From: Chitinophagales bacterium
GTDB taxonomy: Bacteria; Bacteroidota; Bacteroidia; Chitinophagales; Chitinophagaceae
Direction of reading: 5' to 3'
DNA: 64,000 bases
NCBI GenBank assembly: GCA_015654695.1
Contig: JAATGJ010000038.1
Coordinates: forward strand, 1-64,000
In this document: positions 43,210 through 52,600 of the stretch, in pieces
Layout: each line of letters starts with the position of its first letter
How positions within the stretch are numbered: position 1 is the first letter of the stretch
The notes under the pieces: generated by a model
What the model was told of the DNA's origin: nothing
The model's database searches: none
What the model saw: the letters and a program-made list of their open reading frames with translations, nothing else
Program-made: the position numbers and the translations under genes

Positions 43210-44127
43210 ATGTACGATAACAATTCGAAAGGCATTTCCTATTCCGCTGGTTTTTTTATGCTGATCGCCTTCGCTATTGCCGGTATTATTTTTTCCGGGT
43301 TGATTTCCAGGGAAGTCTGGACAGCTATGACGGGAAAAAATTATGAGGAATTTATTTCAGGTGTGGCCGACCCCGCCTATTCCCGTGTGTATAAGGTAAT
43401 GCAGGTGATTAATACCCTGGGGTTCTTTATTCCTGTTATAGTAGTAGCCTACCTGTTGAGCAGGCAGCCCTTAAAGCTGCTCGGTTTTTCTTCCCGGATC
43501 ACTATCAAACAAATAGGAGTGGTATGTCTTATTACCGGGGCGGCCTTGTTTATTGGCGACGGGTTGAGTTATATCAATCATGCAATACCCATACCTGCAG
43601 ACTGGAAGATAAAGTTCGATAAACTGGAAACCAGTTATAACCAGCAGGCACAGGCCATCCTGGTATTTAAAAATTCGGGGGATTATATACTGTCGCTGGT
43701 GGTCATGGGTTTTTTGCCGGCGCTTTGTGAAGAGACTTTATTTCGCGGGGGACTCCAAAATTTTCTTACACGCTCTACACGCAGCCCCTGGCTAGCTATT
43801 ATCATAGTCAGTATTATATTCAGCGCTGTTCATTTTTCTTTTTATGGTTTCCTGTTCAGGTTCTTTCTCGGGGCTGTACTGGGACTGATTTATTATTATT
43901 CAGGGAGGCTTTGGCTTAGCATACTGGCGCATTTTATCAACAATGCTTTAGTAGTAACGATATATTATATCTCTGTCAGGCAGGGCAAACCGGTAAATGA
44001 AACCATCAATGAATCAACTCTTTCTTACTGGGGGCTTATCGCACTGCCTGTACTGATCGGTTTGTTTATGCTGTTTAAACGACTGTCTTATGGTTCAGAA
44101 TTGTTATCAAAGCAATCAAACAATTGA
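43210..44127 (+). CDS. CPBP-family intramembrane metalloprotease
   Basis: 305 residues with about eight hydrophobic segments. The CPBP (Abi/CAAX) catalytic motifs are intact: ALCEETLFRGGLQNFL (EExxxR), AVHFSFYGFLFRFFLG (FxxxH) and ILAHFINNALVV (HxxxN). These proteases cut near the membrane, often processing prenylated or hydrophobic peptides; the substrate here is unknown. It precedes cdsA by 150 bases. Confidence 0.9.
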   Translation: MYDNNSKGISYSAGFFMLIAFAIAGIIFSGLISREVWTAMTGKNYEEFISGVADPAYSRVYKVMQVINTLGFFIPVIVVAYLLSRQPLKLLGFSSRITIKQIGVVCLITGAALFIGDGLSYINHAIPIPADWKIKFDKLETSYNQQAQAILVFKNSGDYILSLVVMGFLPALCEETLFRGGLQNFLTRSTRSPWLAIIIVSIIFSAVHFSFYGFLFRFFLGAVLGLIYYYSGRLWLSILAHFINNALVVTIYYISVRQGKPVNETINESTLSYWGLIALPVLIGLFMLFKRLSYGSELLSKQSNN

Positions 44128-44277
44128 TATTTTTATTATGAGCCGGGCTGTAGTATTACTTTCATCTTCTGTTGCAGTTTACCCGGAGCAAAGCGAAGGG
44201 CACTCTTGTACTGCATTAATTCTATTCGGCACATGGCAGATACCCTTTTCAACTAATTAAGCAAACAACTAGCAGGC

Positions 44278-45222
44278 ATGGCATTTAACTGGCAAACATT
44301 CAGAACAAGGGCATTAACGGCTATTATTTTTGTCGCTGTGATGCTCACCGGGTTGCTGTGGAACTTCTGGAGCTTCTTCCTTTTATTTTCCATTATTCAT
44401 TTTGGTTGCTGGTGGGAGTACTTGAAACTTGTAGAAAAAATCAACACTGTAAAAATTGATATAGCGATCAAACTATTATTAATGCTTTCAGGATATATAC
44501 TCTTTCTGAACATCGGCATACAGTGGATTCATTTCGACTTTCTTATAGGAAAGGGAGGAATTATGATCAGCCTGAAATGGTTGTTCTTTTTAGGCCTTGC
44601 CGGGCTTCTATTAGTTTATCTTTTTCAAAATAAAACTATCCCTTCTAAAGCTAAATGGATGACATTGGTTGGATTTGCTTACATCTCCTTAAGCTGGGGA
44701 TTTATGATGGATCTTTATGACTTCAAACATTTAACTGTTTGGTGGGTTGAACCTTACCCCGACAAAATTGATACTGGTGTTTTTAGTTTTAATTATGCTT
44801 ATGTTATTCCAGTCGTCACTATTATTTCAATTTGGATTAATGATACTATGGCGTACATAGTTGGTTCTTTAATTGGTAAAACACCTTTATCAAAAGTATC
44901 TCCTAAAAAAACATGGGAGGGGACGATGGGAGGAATAATTCTCTGCATAATAGTTGTGGGATTTCTCTCCTCTAAAATTTTTGAATTAAACATAGCTGAA
45001 AAGCCCAGTGAGATAAACAGTTACAACTGGTATTTAATCGCTGCTATGGCAGCCATCGCCGGCACTTTCGGCGATCTCCTCGAATCAAAACTTAAACGCA
45101 TGGCAGGTGTAAAAGACAGCGGCAGCCTGATGCCCGGTCATGGTGGCTTTTTAGACCGGTTTGATTCATTGCTGCTGGCAACACCTTTTGTCTGGCTTTA
45201 TGTAAATATCTTTATGCATTAG
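44278..45222 (+). CDS. cdsA: Phosphatidate cytidylyltransferase
   Basis: 314 residues. Makes CDP-diacylglycerol from phosphatidate and CTP, the entry to phospholipid synthesis. Six to eight membrane spans, and the C-terminal signature is complete: KMxGVKDSGxLMPGHGGxLDR (LKRMAGVKDSGSLMPGHGGF, about residues 276-295). A Mg-binding Asp is in INDTMAYIVG. It forms a pair with the decarboxylase gene 67 bases downstream; together they supply phosphatidylethanolamine. Confidence 0.94.
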   Translation: MAFNWQTFRTRALTAIIFVAVMLTGLLWNFWSFFLLFSIIHFGCWWEYLKLVEKINTVKIDIAIKLLLMLSGYILFLNIGIQWIHFDFLIGKGGIMISLKWLFFLGLAGLLLVYLFQNKTIPSKAKWMTLVGFAYISLSWGFMMDLYDFKHLTVWWVEPYPDKIDTGVFSFNYAYVIPVVTIISIWINDTMAYIVGSLIGKTPLSKVSPKKTWEGTMGGIILCIIVVGFLSSKIFELNIAEKPSEINSYNWYLIAAMAAIAGTFGDLLESKLKRMAGVKDSGSLMPGHGGFLDRFDSLLLATPFVWLYVNIFMH

Positions 45223-45264
45223 GAGTCTCATTGACCATTGACTATTCACCATTCCCCATTTCAT

Positions 45265-45272
45265 TATCTTTG
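45265..45272 (+). promoter_or_regulatory. -7 promoter element for the psd-like gene
   Basis: TATCTTTG matches TAnnTTTG and lies 17 bases before the ATG at 45290. It suggests a promoter separate from cdsA. Confidence 0.5.
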
Positions 45273-45289
45273 CACATCAATCCAACTCA

Positions 45290-45946
45290 ATGACCATTCA
45301 TAAAGAAGGCTATACAACGATTGCCATATCAGCTATCATATTCGGCGCTATTAATTTGCTGTCATTTTATTTTATCAGTTTCAAATATCCTGCCATCACC
45401 TGGCTCATTTTTTTCGTCACACTTGGTCTCTTTATTTTTATCATATCGTTTTTCCGTATTCCCAAAAGGAAACTGACGATACAGGAAAATGCGATAGTAG
45501 CCCCGGCTGATGGTAAGGTGGTAGTCATTGAAGAAGTACAGGCGGATGAATATTTTACAGACCGTCGCATACAGGTCTCTATTTTTATGAGCCCTCTGAA
45601 TGTGCATGTGAACCGCAACCCCATTACCGGAGAAGTAGCTTACAGCCAATACCATAAAGGAAAATACCTGGTGGCCTGGCATCCCAAATCATCTACTGAA
45701 AATGAAAGGCATTCTGTAGTATATAGAAAAGATGGTAAAGAAATACTGGTAAAACAAATTGCCGGGGCTGTAGCCAAACGTATCGTTAACTACCTGAAAG
45801 CAGGCCAGCCCATAAATCAAACCGATGAAATGGGTTTTATCAAATTTGGCTCAAGGGTTGACCTGTTATTACCTTTAGATGCAAAGATCCATGTGAAGAT
45901 CGGCGATAAGCCACAGGGGGGGGTGACGGTGATTGCTACATGGTAA
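45290..45946 (+). CDS. psd: Phosphatidylserine decarboxylase-family proenzyme
   Basis: 218 residues. Converts phosphatidylserine to phosphatidylethanolamine. Two N-terminal spans are followed by VAPADGKVVVIEEVQADEYF and SIFMSPLNVHVNRNPITGEV. The self-cleavage site is the Gly-Ser of KFGSRVDLLLP near the C-terminus. The new N-terminal Ser becomes the pyruvoyl group. It is the short, archaeal-type PSD common in Bacteroidetes. It follows cdsA. Confidence 0.92.
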   Translation: MTIHKEGYTTIAISAIIFGAINLLSFYFISFKYPAITWLIFFVTLGLFIFIISFFRIPKRKLTIQENAIVAPADGKVVVIEEVQADEYFTDRRIQVSIFMSPLNVHVNRNPITGEVAYSQYHKGKYLVAWHPKSSTENERHSVVYRKDGKEILVKQIAGAVAKRIVNYLKAGQPINQTDEMGFIKFGSRVDLLLPLDAKIHVKIGDKPQGGVTVIATW

Positions 45947-45954
45947 GAAGCCCT

Positions 45955-45980
45955 TCCAAACCTCCCCCAAGGGGAGGCTT
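45955..45980. repeat. Small palindromic repeat after psd
   Basis: CCTCCCC (45961-45967) and GGGGAGG (45971-45977) with a 3-base loop lie between the convergent psd and HAD genes. No U-tract follows, so it is likely a dispersed repeat, not a terminator. Confidence 0.55.
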
Positions 45981-46034
45981 ACTAAACCCAAAGCTTGTTA
46001 CAAGAAACTGTTTAATTAAATAGTAATAGAATTT

Positions 46035-46745
46035 TCAGAATATTTTTTCCAGCTCTTTTAGCGAATAAACGGTGAAGGTGGGAAACATTTTATCAATAAC
46101 AGGTACTGGTTCTTTTGTCAGGTGATTGACGTGTACCTGGTCAATACCGGCATTGATCGCCCCGAGAATGTCCACATCAATAGTATCGCCTATCATGATA
46201 CTTTCTGCAGGCATCGCTCCTGTTTTCTGAAAAGCAAAATCAAAAATTTCTTTTTTGGGTTTTAAACTATTGGAACCCTCGGAGGTGATCACTTCTTTGA
46301 AAAAAACATCCAGGCCTGAATATTTCAGCTTACTGTGTTGTGTTTTTTCAAAGCCATTGGTGATAAGGTGCAACTGGTATTTTTTTCCTGTGAGATAGTG
46401 AAGTATCTCGTTGGTATAGGGGAATAAAATAGTTTTTGTAGGAAGCATATCCAAAAACCGGACATTCATTTCCTGTGACAGCTTATCATCCGCTATCTTA
46501 AAATCCAGCAGGGCGAGCCACATTCTTTTCACCCGCAATTCTTCCTGTTTGATATAGCCATTGCGGTATCTTTCCCAGAGTTTATCATTATGAGCAAGAT
46601 AATTCCTGTAAAACAATTCAAAATCATGCACTCCTCTTTCTTTCAGTTTCAGCGATTCATATAGTTCAGCAAGCGTGGCACGGGCATTGGCTTCAAAATC
46701 CCATATTGTATGATCAAGGTCGAAGAACAGGTGACGGTATTTCAT
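46035..46745 (-). CDS. YjjG-family HAD phosphatase
   Basis: 236 residues of the HAD superfamily. Motif I is LFFDLDHTIWDFEANA, where DxD supplies the nucleophile. Motif II is ITNGFEKTQHSKL, and ITSEGSNSLKPKKEIFDFAF with MIGDTIDVDILGAINAG gives motifs III and IV. YjjG-like enzymes dephosphorylate noncanonical pyrimidine nucleotides. It is divergent from the SDR gene across a word-repeat region. Confidence 0.92.
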   Translation of the reverse strand: MKYRHLFFDLDHTIWDFEANARATLAELYESLKLKERGVHDFELFYRNYLAHNDKLWERYRNGYIKQEELRVKRMWLALLDFKIADDKLSQEMNVRFLDMLPTKTILFPYTNEILHYLTGKKYQLHLITNGFEKTQHSKLKYSGLDVFFKEVITSEGSNSLKPKKEIFDFAFQKTGAMPAESIMIGDTIDVDILGAINAGIDQVHVNHLTKEPVPVIDKMFPTFTVYSLKELEKIF

Positions 46746-46749
46746 AATT

Positions 46750-46828
46750 GCAAAGTACGAACTACGAAGTAAGAAGTATCTTATATGAACGGAAAAAGTT
46801 CGTACTTCGTATTTTAAACTTCGTAGTT
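46750..46828. repeat. Word-repeat inverted element (TACGAAGTA family)
   Basis: AACTACGAAGT (46760-46770) pairs perfectly with ACTTCGTAGTT (46818-46828), and AGTACGAA (46754-46761) with TTCGTACT (46799-46806). The 16-base word TACGAAGTAAGAAGTA (46763-46778) recurs exactly at 56906-56921. The element fills the gap between the HAD and SDR genes. Confidence 0.7.
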
Positions 46829-47539
46829 ATGAATGTTGTTATCACAGGAGCATCGAAAGGGATAGGAAAAGCAGTAGCCGCATTATTCGCCGCCAATGGT
46901 TATAATTTATTCTTATGCGCAAGAGGAGAACTTGCTTTATACAAAACCGTGGAAGAATTGATGACCCGCTACCCCGCTGTTACAATAAAAGCAAAACCTT
47001 TTGATCTCAGTATAAAAGAGCAGGCGCAGGCATTTGGAATTTGGTGCTTGCAATCCGGGGCGCCTGATATATTGGTAAACAATGCGGGGCTCTTTGAACC
47101 CGGAAGTGTACACAATGAAGCTGATGGGGTATTGGAGAGCCAACTGGCGGTTAATCTTTACAGCGCCTATCACCTGACGAGGACATTATTACCCGAAATG
47201 ATGAAGCAGCCTTCGACAGGATCGGGGCGACATATTTTCAATATGTGTTCCATTGCCTCATTGCATGCTTATGATAACGGCGGCGCTTACAGCATCAGCA
47301 AATTCGCACTATACGGGTTCAGCAAAAACCTCCGGGAAGAAATGAAGCCGCATGGCATTAAAGTAACATCCGTATTGGCAGGCGCTGTTATGAGTGATTC
47401 ATGGAGGAATTATGATAACTCTTCCAAACGCATTATGGAAGCCGATGACATAGCCAAAATGATATTCGCCGCTTCACAGCTTTCGCCGCAGGCCTGCGTA
47501 GAAGATATTCTCATAAGACCCCAACTGGGCGACCTCTAG
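46829..47539 (+). CDS. Short-chain dehydrogenase/reductase
   Basis: 236 residues from the ATG at 46829, which starts the Rossmann fold VVITGASKGIGKAVAALFAA. NNAG motif at ILVNNAGLF. Catalytic Ser in FNMCSIASLHAY and Tyr-Lys in YSISKFALYG. It reduces or oxidises an alcohol/ketone with NAD(P); substrate unknown. A short stretch (about residues 127-133, QPSTGSG) is encoded by a dispersed repeat at 47210-47231. The frame upstream of 46829 is encoded by a word repeat and is not needed. Confidence 0.92.
   Translation: MNVVITGASKGIGKAVAALFAANGYNLFLCARGELALYKTVEELMTRYPAVTIKAKPFDLSIKEQAQAFGIWCLQSGAPDILVNNAGLFEPGSVHNEADGVLESQLAVNLYSAYHLTRTLLPEMMKQPSTGSGRHIFNMCSIASLHAYDNGGAYSISKFALYGFSKNLREEMKPHGIKVTSVLAGAVMSDSWRNYDNSSKRIMEADDIAKMIFAASQLSPQACVEDILIRPQLGDL
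47210..47231. repeat. Dispersed repeat remnant inside the SDR gene
   Basis: The stretch CCTTCGACAGGATCGGGGCG (47210-47229) resembles a widespread bacterial repeat built on CCTTCGACAAGCTCAG. It encodes QPSTGSG, an insertion before the catalytic Ser strand. Confidence 0.4.
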
Positions 47540-47614
47540 CCGCCTAAAGGGAATTTCTCCCGGCCAGCTATTTTAATACCAGCTTTGCAAATCCTGTTCT
47601 ACTTTAGTTGCCTG

Positions 47615-49351
47615 ATGCGAAAGGTCACGGTCATATTATCACTGTTGCTATCACTTGCAGCAAAAGCGCAGATCGTTTTCAAAACGGAGGTTCCCCAACT
47701 GCCTGTTATCGCAGGCGAATCTTTCCGTGTACAATATGTATTAGAGGGCATTGAAACAGACGATGATCTGACACCACCTCTTTTTACAGGTTTCCGGCTC
47801 GTAAATGGCCCTGATATTTATCACACAAATAGATCAAAGTTTTTTAAAAATGTCGTTTATACTCTCGTCGCCACTAAGCCCGGAAAATTTATTATTCATG
47901 GCGCTACGGCGATAGTAAATGGCCGGCTTATAACAAGCAATAATGCAGTAATAGAAGTAATCCCCGGTGCGGTTAAAGATGAAAATGCTTCCGCCTACTT
48001 TCTGCAACCCGGGGAAGACCCGTATGAAAAGATGCAAAAGAATCTTTTCATGAAAGTGATGGTGAATAAAAGAACCTGTTATGTTGGCGAACCGGTAGTA
48101 GCCACTTTCAAATTATACTCCCGGCTTCAGTCAAAATCTGACATTGTAAAAAATCCCGGTTTCTATGGATTTTCCGTGCAGGATATAATAAGCCTTGATG
48201 ACAATGTTTCCAGCACTGAAACAGTGAACGGGAAAATATTTGATGTACATACGGTACGAAGTGTTCAGTTGTATCCGCTCCAGGAAGGATTGTTTACCAT
48301 AGATGCGATGGAAGTAATGAATAAAGTGGAGTTTTCGAAAAGCGCTGTGAATAAGAAACCGGAACAGGAAGTTGTTGAAGGCTTTTTTGAAAATAAAGAG
48401 CAAAGCAGTACTCCTGGTAATACTATCATGTATGAAAATAGTATCAGTACTGAAAAAATAGCCATCCATGTTAAACCCCACCCGGCAAAAAATAAACCAA
48501 CAGATTTCACTGGCGCTACCGGCAGGTTTTCCATCCGGGCTGTAGTAGAAAAAAATGGGCTGGCAAAAAATGAAGAAGGCGATCTTATTATAATTATTGA
48601 AGGGAAAGGAAATTTCACCCAGCTATCAGCGCCCGTTATTCAATGGCCTGATGGTATGGAAGGCTTTGATGCTGCAATGAAAGATTCATTGGACAAAACA
48701 AATACGCCACTTAGAGGAACCAGGACATTTCGTTTTCCTTTTGTAGCCGCTAAAGCAGGTACATATATTATTCCGGCTGTTTCACTGGTGTTCTTTGATA
48801 TTGACAGTAATAACTATAAAGCTGTATCCACCAGCCCGGTTGAAATAAAGATAAGTGAACAGGAAAGCGGGATATCGCCGGCTATTGCACAGAAAAAAAA
48901 TAGTATCGAAAATAGCTATGCTCCCCTGTGGTGGGCCGGTGCCGGACTTCTGCTGCTCCTGGTAGCAGCCACCAGGTGGTTCAGTAAAAAAAGAAAAGCG
49001 GCGGCACAGGCTATGACAAGAGATGAGAATAAGATATCGCCAACCATTGACGGATTATTGAAGCCCGCTTACAATGCCATGGAGAAAAACGACAGCCAGT
49101 TCTATATACTTTTACAAAAAGCTATCTGGGACCATCTTTGTTTTACTCTTAATCTATACGGCAGCAATGTAAATAAGTCCGGTCTGCGGCAAGCGCTGGA
49201 AGCAAAAGGACTTGCGGAAGATCAATCAAAAAATATCCTTGACATTTTACAGGAATGTGAGGCGGCGGCGTTTACAAAAGCTGAGTTTATTTATGATAAG
49301 CAGGAATTGCTGATAAGAACAAAGAGAGCCCTAGAACAGATTAAGGTTTGA
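47615..49351 (+). CDS. batD: BatD-family protein
   Basis: 578 residues from the ATG at 47615, with a signal peptide (VILSLLLSLAAKAQ). A large periplasmic region of beta-sandwich repeats (FKTEVPQLPVIAGESFRVQ, MVNKRTCYVGEPVVATFKLY) leads to one membrane span near residue 450 (WWAGAGLLLLLVAATRWF) and a helical cytoplasmic tail. BatD belongs to the Bat operon linked to aerotolerance and MoxR chaperones. Here no batA, batB, batC or moxR lies nearby, so the gene is separated from its usual partners. Confidence 0.88.
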   Translation: MRKVTVILSLLLSLAAKAQIVFKTEVPQLPVIAGESFRVQYVLEGIETDDDLTPPLFTGFRLVNGPDIYHTNRSKFFKNVVYTLVATKPGKFIIHGATAIVNGRLITSNNAVIEVIPGAVKDENASAYFLQPGEDPYEKMQKNLFMKVMVNKRTCYVGEPVVATFKLYSRLQSKSDIVKNPGFYGFSVQDIISLDDNVSSTETVNGKIFDVHTVRSVQLYPLQEGLFTIDAMEVMNKVEFSKSAVNKKPEQEVVEGFFENKEQSSTPGNTIMYENSISTEKIAIHVKPHPAKNKPTDFTGATGRFSIRAVVEKNGLAKNEEGDLIIIIEGKGNFTQLSAPVIQWPDGMEGFDAAMKDSLDKTNTPLRGTRTFRFPFVAAKAGTYIIPAVSLVFFDIDSNNYKAVSTSPVEIKISEQESGISPAIAQKKNSIENSYAPLWWAGAGLLLLLVAATRWFSKKRKAAAQAMTRDENKISPTIDGLLKPAYNAMEKNDSQFYILLQKAIWDHLCFTLNLYGSNVNKSGLRQALEAKGLAEDQSKNILDILQECEAAAFTKAEFIYDKQELLIRTKRALEQIKV

Positions 49352-49644
49352 ATTCCTTCCTGCCTTCTCTGAGTTGTCCTCTACATGCAGTTTCGACCGT
49401 ACCCATCAGGAAAAACTAACACCGCACCGACGTATGGACTTGGATTTTTCTTCTTCCTTTCAGGAATAGATTTCTTTATAACCTTTACGGCTAATCTCCT
49501 ATATTCTTTCGGATCTTTCCTTAAGTCTATTTTTGTTTTTGCCATAACAAAAAGATAAAATAATTTATTCTTCCTCTTTTTCCCGATATCCCCGGCCCGG
49601 CCTTATACGATATTTGATATCATAGCTGATGATAAAATTTTACT
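49352..49644. other. Interval between batD and the restriction gene
   Basis: It holds the deaminase remnant. No terminator with a convincing U-tract was found after batD, and no other feature is seen. Confidence 0.5.
49381..49545 (-). pseudogene. Truncated deaminase-like gene remnant
   Basis: 54 residues from the ATG at 49545 (MAKTKIDLRKDPKEYRRLAV) to TAG at 49383. The first part looks like the start of a dCMP/RibD-type cytidine deaminase fold, ending at PYVGAVLVFPDG, and then breaks off before the zinc-binding HAE and PCxxC motifs. It is too short to be active. It lies beside the Type ISP gene and fits a decayed mobile or defence-associated segment. Confidence 0.55.
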
Positions 49645-52600
49645 TTACTCAAACTTCACTTTCGGCAATCCCCTCACAATATCCACCGTCTGCACACTTA
49701 CATTGATAATACTTAACAGCAGATCCAGAATATATTTTGGGTTATCGGTTTCTATTGCCCAGTCGTTGGGATCATTTTTGATGCCGCTTTCTTTGTATAT
49801 GGTTACCTGGTAGCGTTCCATGATCCATTCAATGGCGCTTTTGCCATTGACAACATACTCATAAGCTTTGGCAGGAATATTATCAATTGTTATTTGTGAA
49901 TTATAAATAATACTGGCCTTCTGATCTTTTTTAGGGAAACGCATTTTCTCCACCCGGTAGTTAAGTATGTCTATTTCTTTTTTAGATAACCCTTTTTCAA
50001 TAGATTTTTTTGGGCCCTTGTCGCCGAACGCTACTGTAACATCTTTAGGCGGGAGCACCGTTTCATAGTTCAGGTGCAGCTCTGCCAGCTTGCGGCCCGC
50101 CTTGCTGAATGACCAGAAATCCCGTACATCATCCACTAAAGGCAAACGTGGCAGCATTTTCTTGAGATCGTTTGCAAACATTGTTCTGTACTCCGGGCTA
50201 TGCAAAAAGCCATACACATAATAAAATATATCTTCCCTGGTTACATTCTTTCCATATTGCTTTATAGCCTTGTCTGATATAAAATCACTTACTCCATCCC
50301 TGCGGATATATTCGCTATTGCCGCCATCGTCAAATAAACCAGGTTTTGTTTTCTGGCGTTCTTCATAGTAATAAAGCGGAAAACATTGACAGCCACCATA
50401 CGTATCCAAATCCCGAATCGTATTAGTAGCCAATGTGTAAAAATCCTTCACCCCGCCTGTTCCTGGTATAGATATGATCACATTTTTCAAATTCTCATTT
50501 GGAAAAAATTTATCACTTAAACCCGGGCTTTCAATAACATTTTTGTCAAAATACAGGAATTGCTTATTGAAAGGCCTGTAGCTTGCAATTTGTATGCAGT
50601 TTGCATTAAAAGAAATATTTGCATTTTTTTCCAGGCTACCTCTTAATGACCGGGTCCATTTAATTAATTTATCATCAGTATTAATAAAATTCTCAACTTT
50701 AATATTCGCATTATTGGCTTTTGCTTTTTGAAAATCGCTGCGTTGATTGCTATAAAAGCCAATAAATTGCTTCATATTTGAAAGTAAATTCTCCTTGAAA
50801 TGATTATATACCCATGCATCTCTGTTGGTACCTATACCAACCGCGTAAGTGATGAAAATTGATTTACTCTTAACATCAAACTTCTTTTCCGGGGCAATTG
50901 GCACCAGAGATTCAAATGCGTCTGTCCTTTGATTAATCCAATCCCCTTTATCGTTTGGTTTTATTTCGGCGAATTCAATATTTTCAACTGTTTTAGCTTT
51001 TTGTAAAAAGCCCAGTTTTTCTTTTCGGTTTAAATAATCGCCAAAATTGAAATAATACGTTTTTGCTTTGCCGGGTGCTTTTGGTTTCTTTACCAAAATA
51101 GTTATTGAAACACCTGTCATAATATCAAATACATTCTGGCCTTCTCTTTTTGCCGCTTCCCCGGATCTGCCCCTCACATCGCCTCTTAAATTAAAAACAT
51201 AAATTGATGAAAATTCTTTTTCCAATGATTTTCTAAATCCTGAATACCCCCCTTTATCAATCCACCCGCTACCAGTAATAAAAGCTATCACGCCACCTTC
51301 TTCATTCTTTAAACGGTCACTGCTCCAACGAAATGCTTTTATATAACTATTATATAAATCTCTGCTTAAAGTAGCATCACTACCGGCTGCATAAGTCTGG
51401 CCAATACGACTTTCAAGTACCGGGTAATTTTGATTTTGAGCATTATCATTAGCATCTTCTTGCCCGCGTGAATAAGGCGGATTACCCATTATAACCTTAA
51501 GTGGTGCTTTTTTTTGTCTTTGCACCCGTTTGGAGTTTTGCGGAAACATATCAGAAAAAAGCTTTTCGCCATCTTCTGTTTCGCCTAATTGGAAAGTATC
51601 AGTTAAACAAATGCCTTCAAAAGCATGGTATTCCGTTTGTCCCATGGCATCATGAAAAGCATTTTCAATATTGACTGCTGCGATGTAGTAAGCCAGCAAA
51701 ACAATTTCATTGGCATGCAGCTCCTGTTCGTATTTACGTTTTAGGTTTTCCCGGTCAATCAATCCGCTTTGCAGCAAGCGGGTGATAAAAGTACCGGTGC
51801 CGGTAAAAGGATCAAGTATATGAATGTTTTCATCGCCGAGGCTGCGGTCAAATTCTTTTTTCAATACATCATTTACCGAATGAATGATAAAGTCCACCAC
51901 TTCCACCGGCGTATAAACAATACCAAGGCGTTCTACCATTTTCGGGAAAGCGGTTTTAAAAAATTTATCATACAGTTCAATGATGATGCGCTGCTTGCCT
52001 TCGGCATTGTCAATACCGGTGGCCCGCATTTTTACTGATTCGTAAAACTTATGCAGGGTGCCGGTATCTTTTTCAATGGTCTGCGGTTCCAGCAGATCCA
52101 GCATCGTTTGCATGGATTTGGAAATAGGGTTGTTCCTGACAAAAGAATAATTTTCAAACAGGGCTTCAAACACCGGTTTGGTAATGATGTGCTGGCTGAG
52201 CATGTCCACCGCTTCCTGTTCGCTGATGGAAGGGTTGATATTTTTTTGCAACCCTTTCAGGAATGTTGAAAAAGCCTGCTGGTGTTTACCTTTATCTTTT
52301 ACCAGGCGGCTGATGCGTTCAGTTTGCCGCTGTGCTATCTCCGCTACTGATTTGGCCCATTGCTCCCAGTAGCGGCGGTCGCCTACTTTCATTACCATAC
52401 GGGCAAATACTACACTCTGCAGTTGCTCAAACTGCAGGGCCATCTGCCGGCCAATATCTTTATTCGACGGCGTATCAATGTCATTTTTTTTCACCCAGTT
52501 ACCATCGCCGTCAAATCCATATTCCGCACCACCCACCAAAATATTAGCAGGCTTTGTTTTATTTAATTCGATCTTATTGACAGTAGCATTAAAACGGTCA

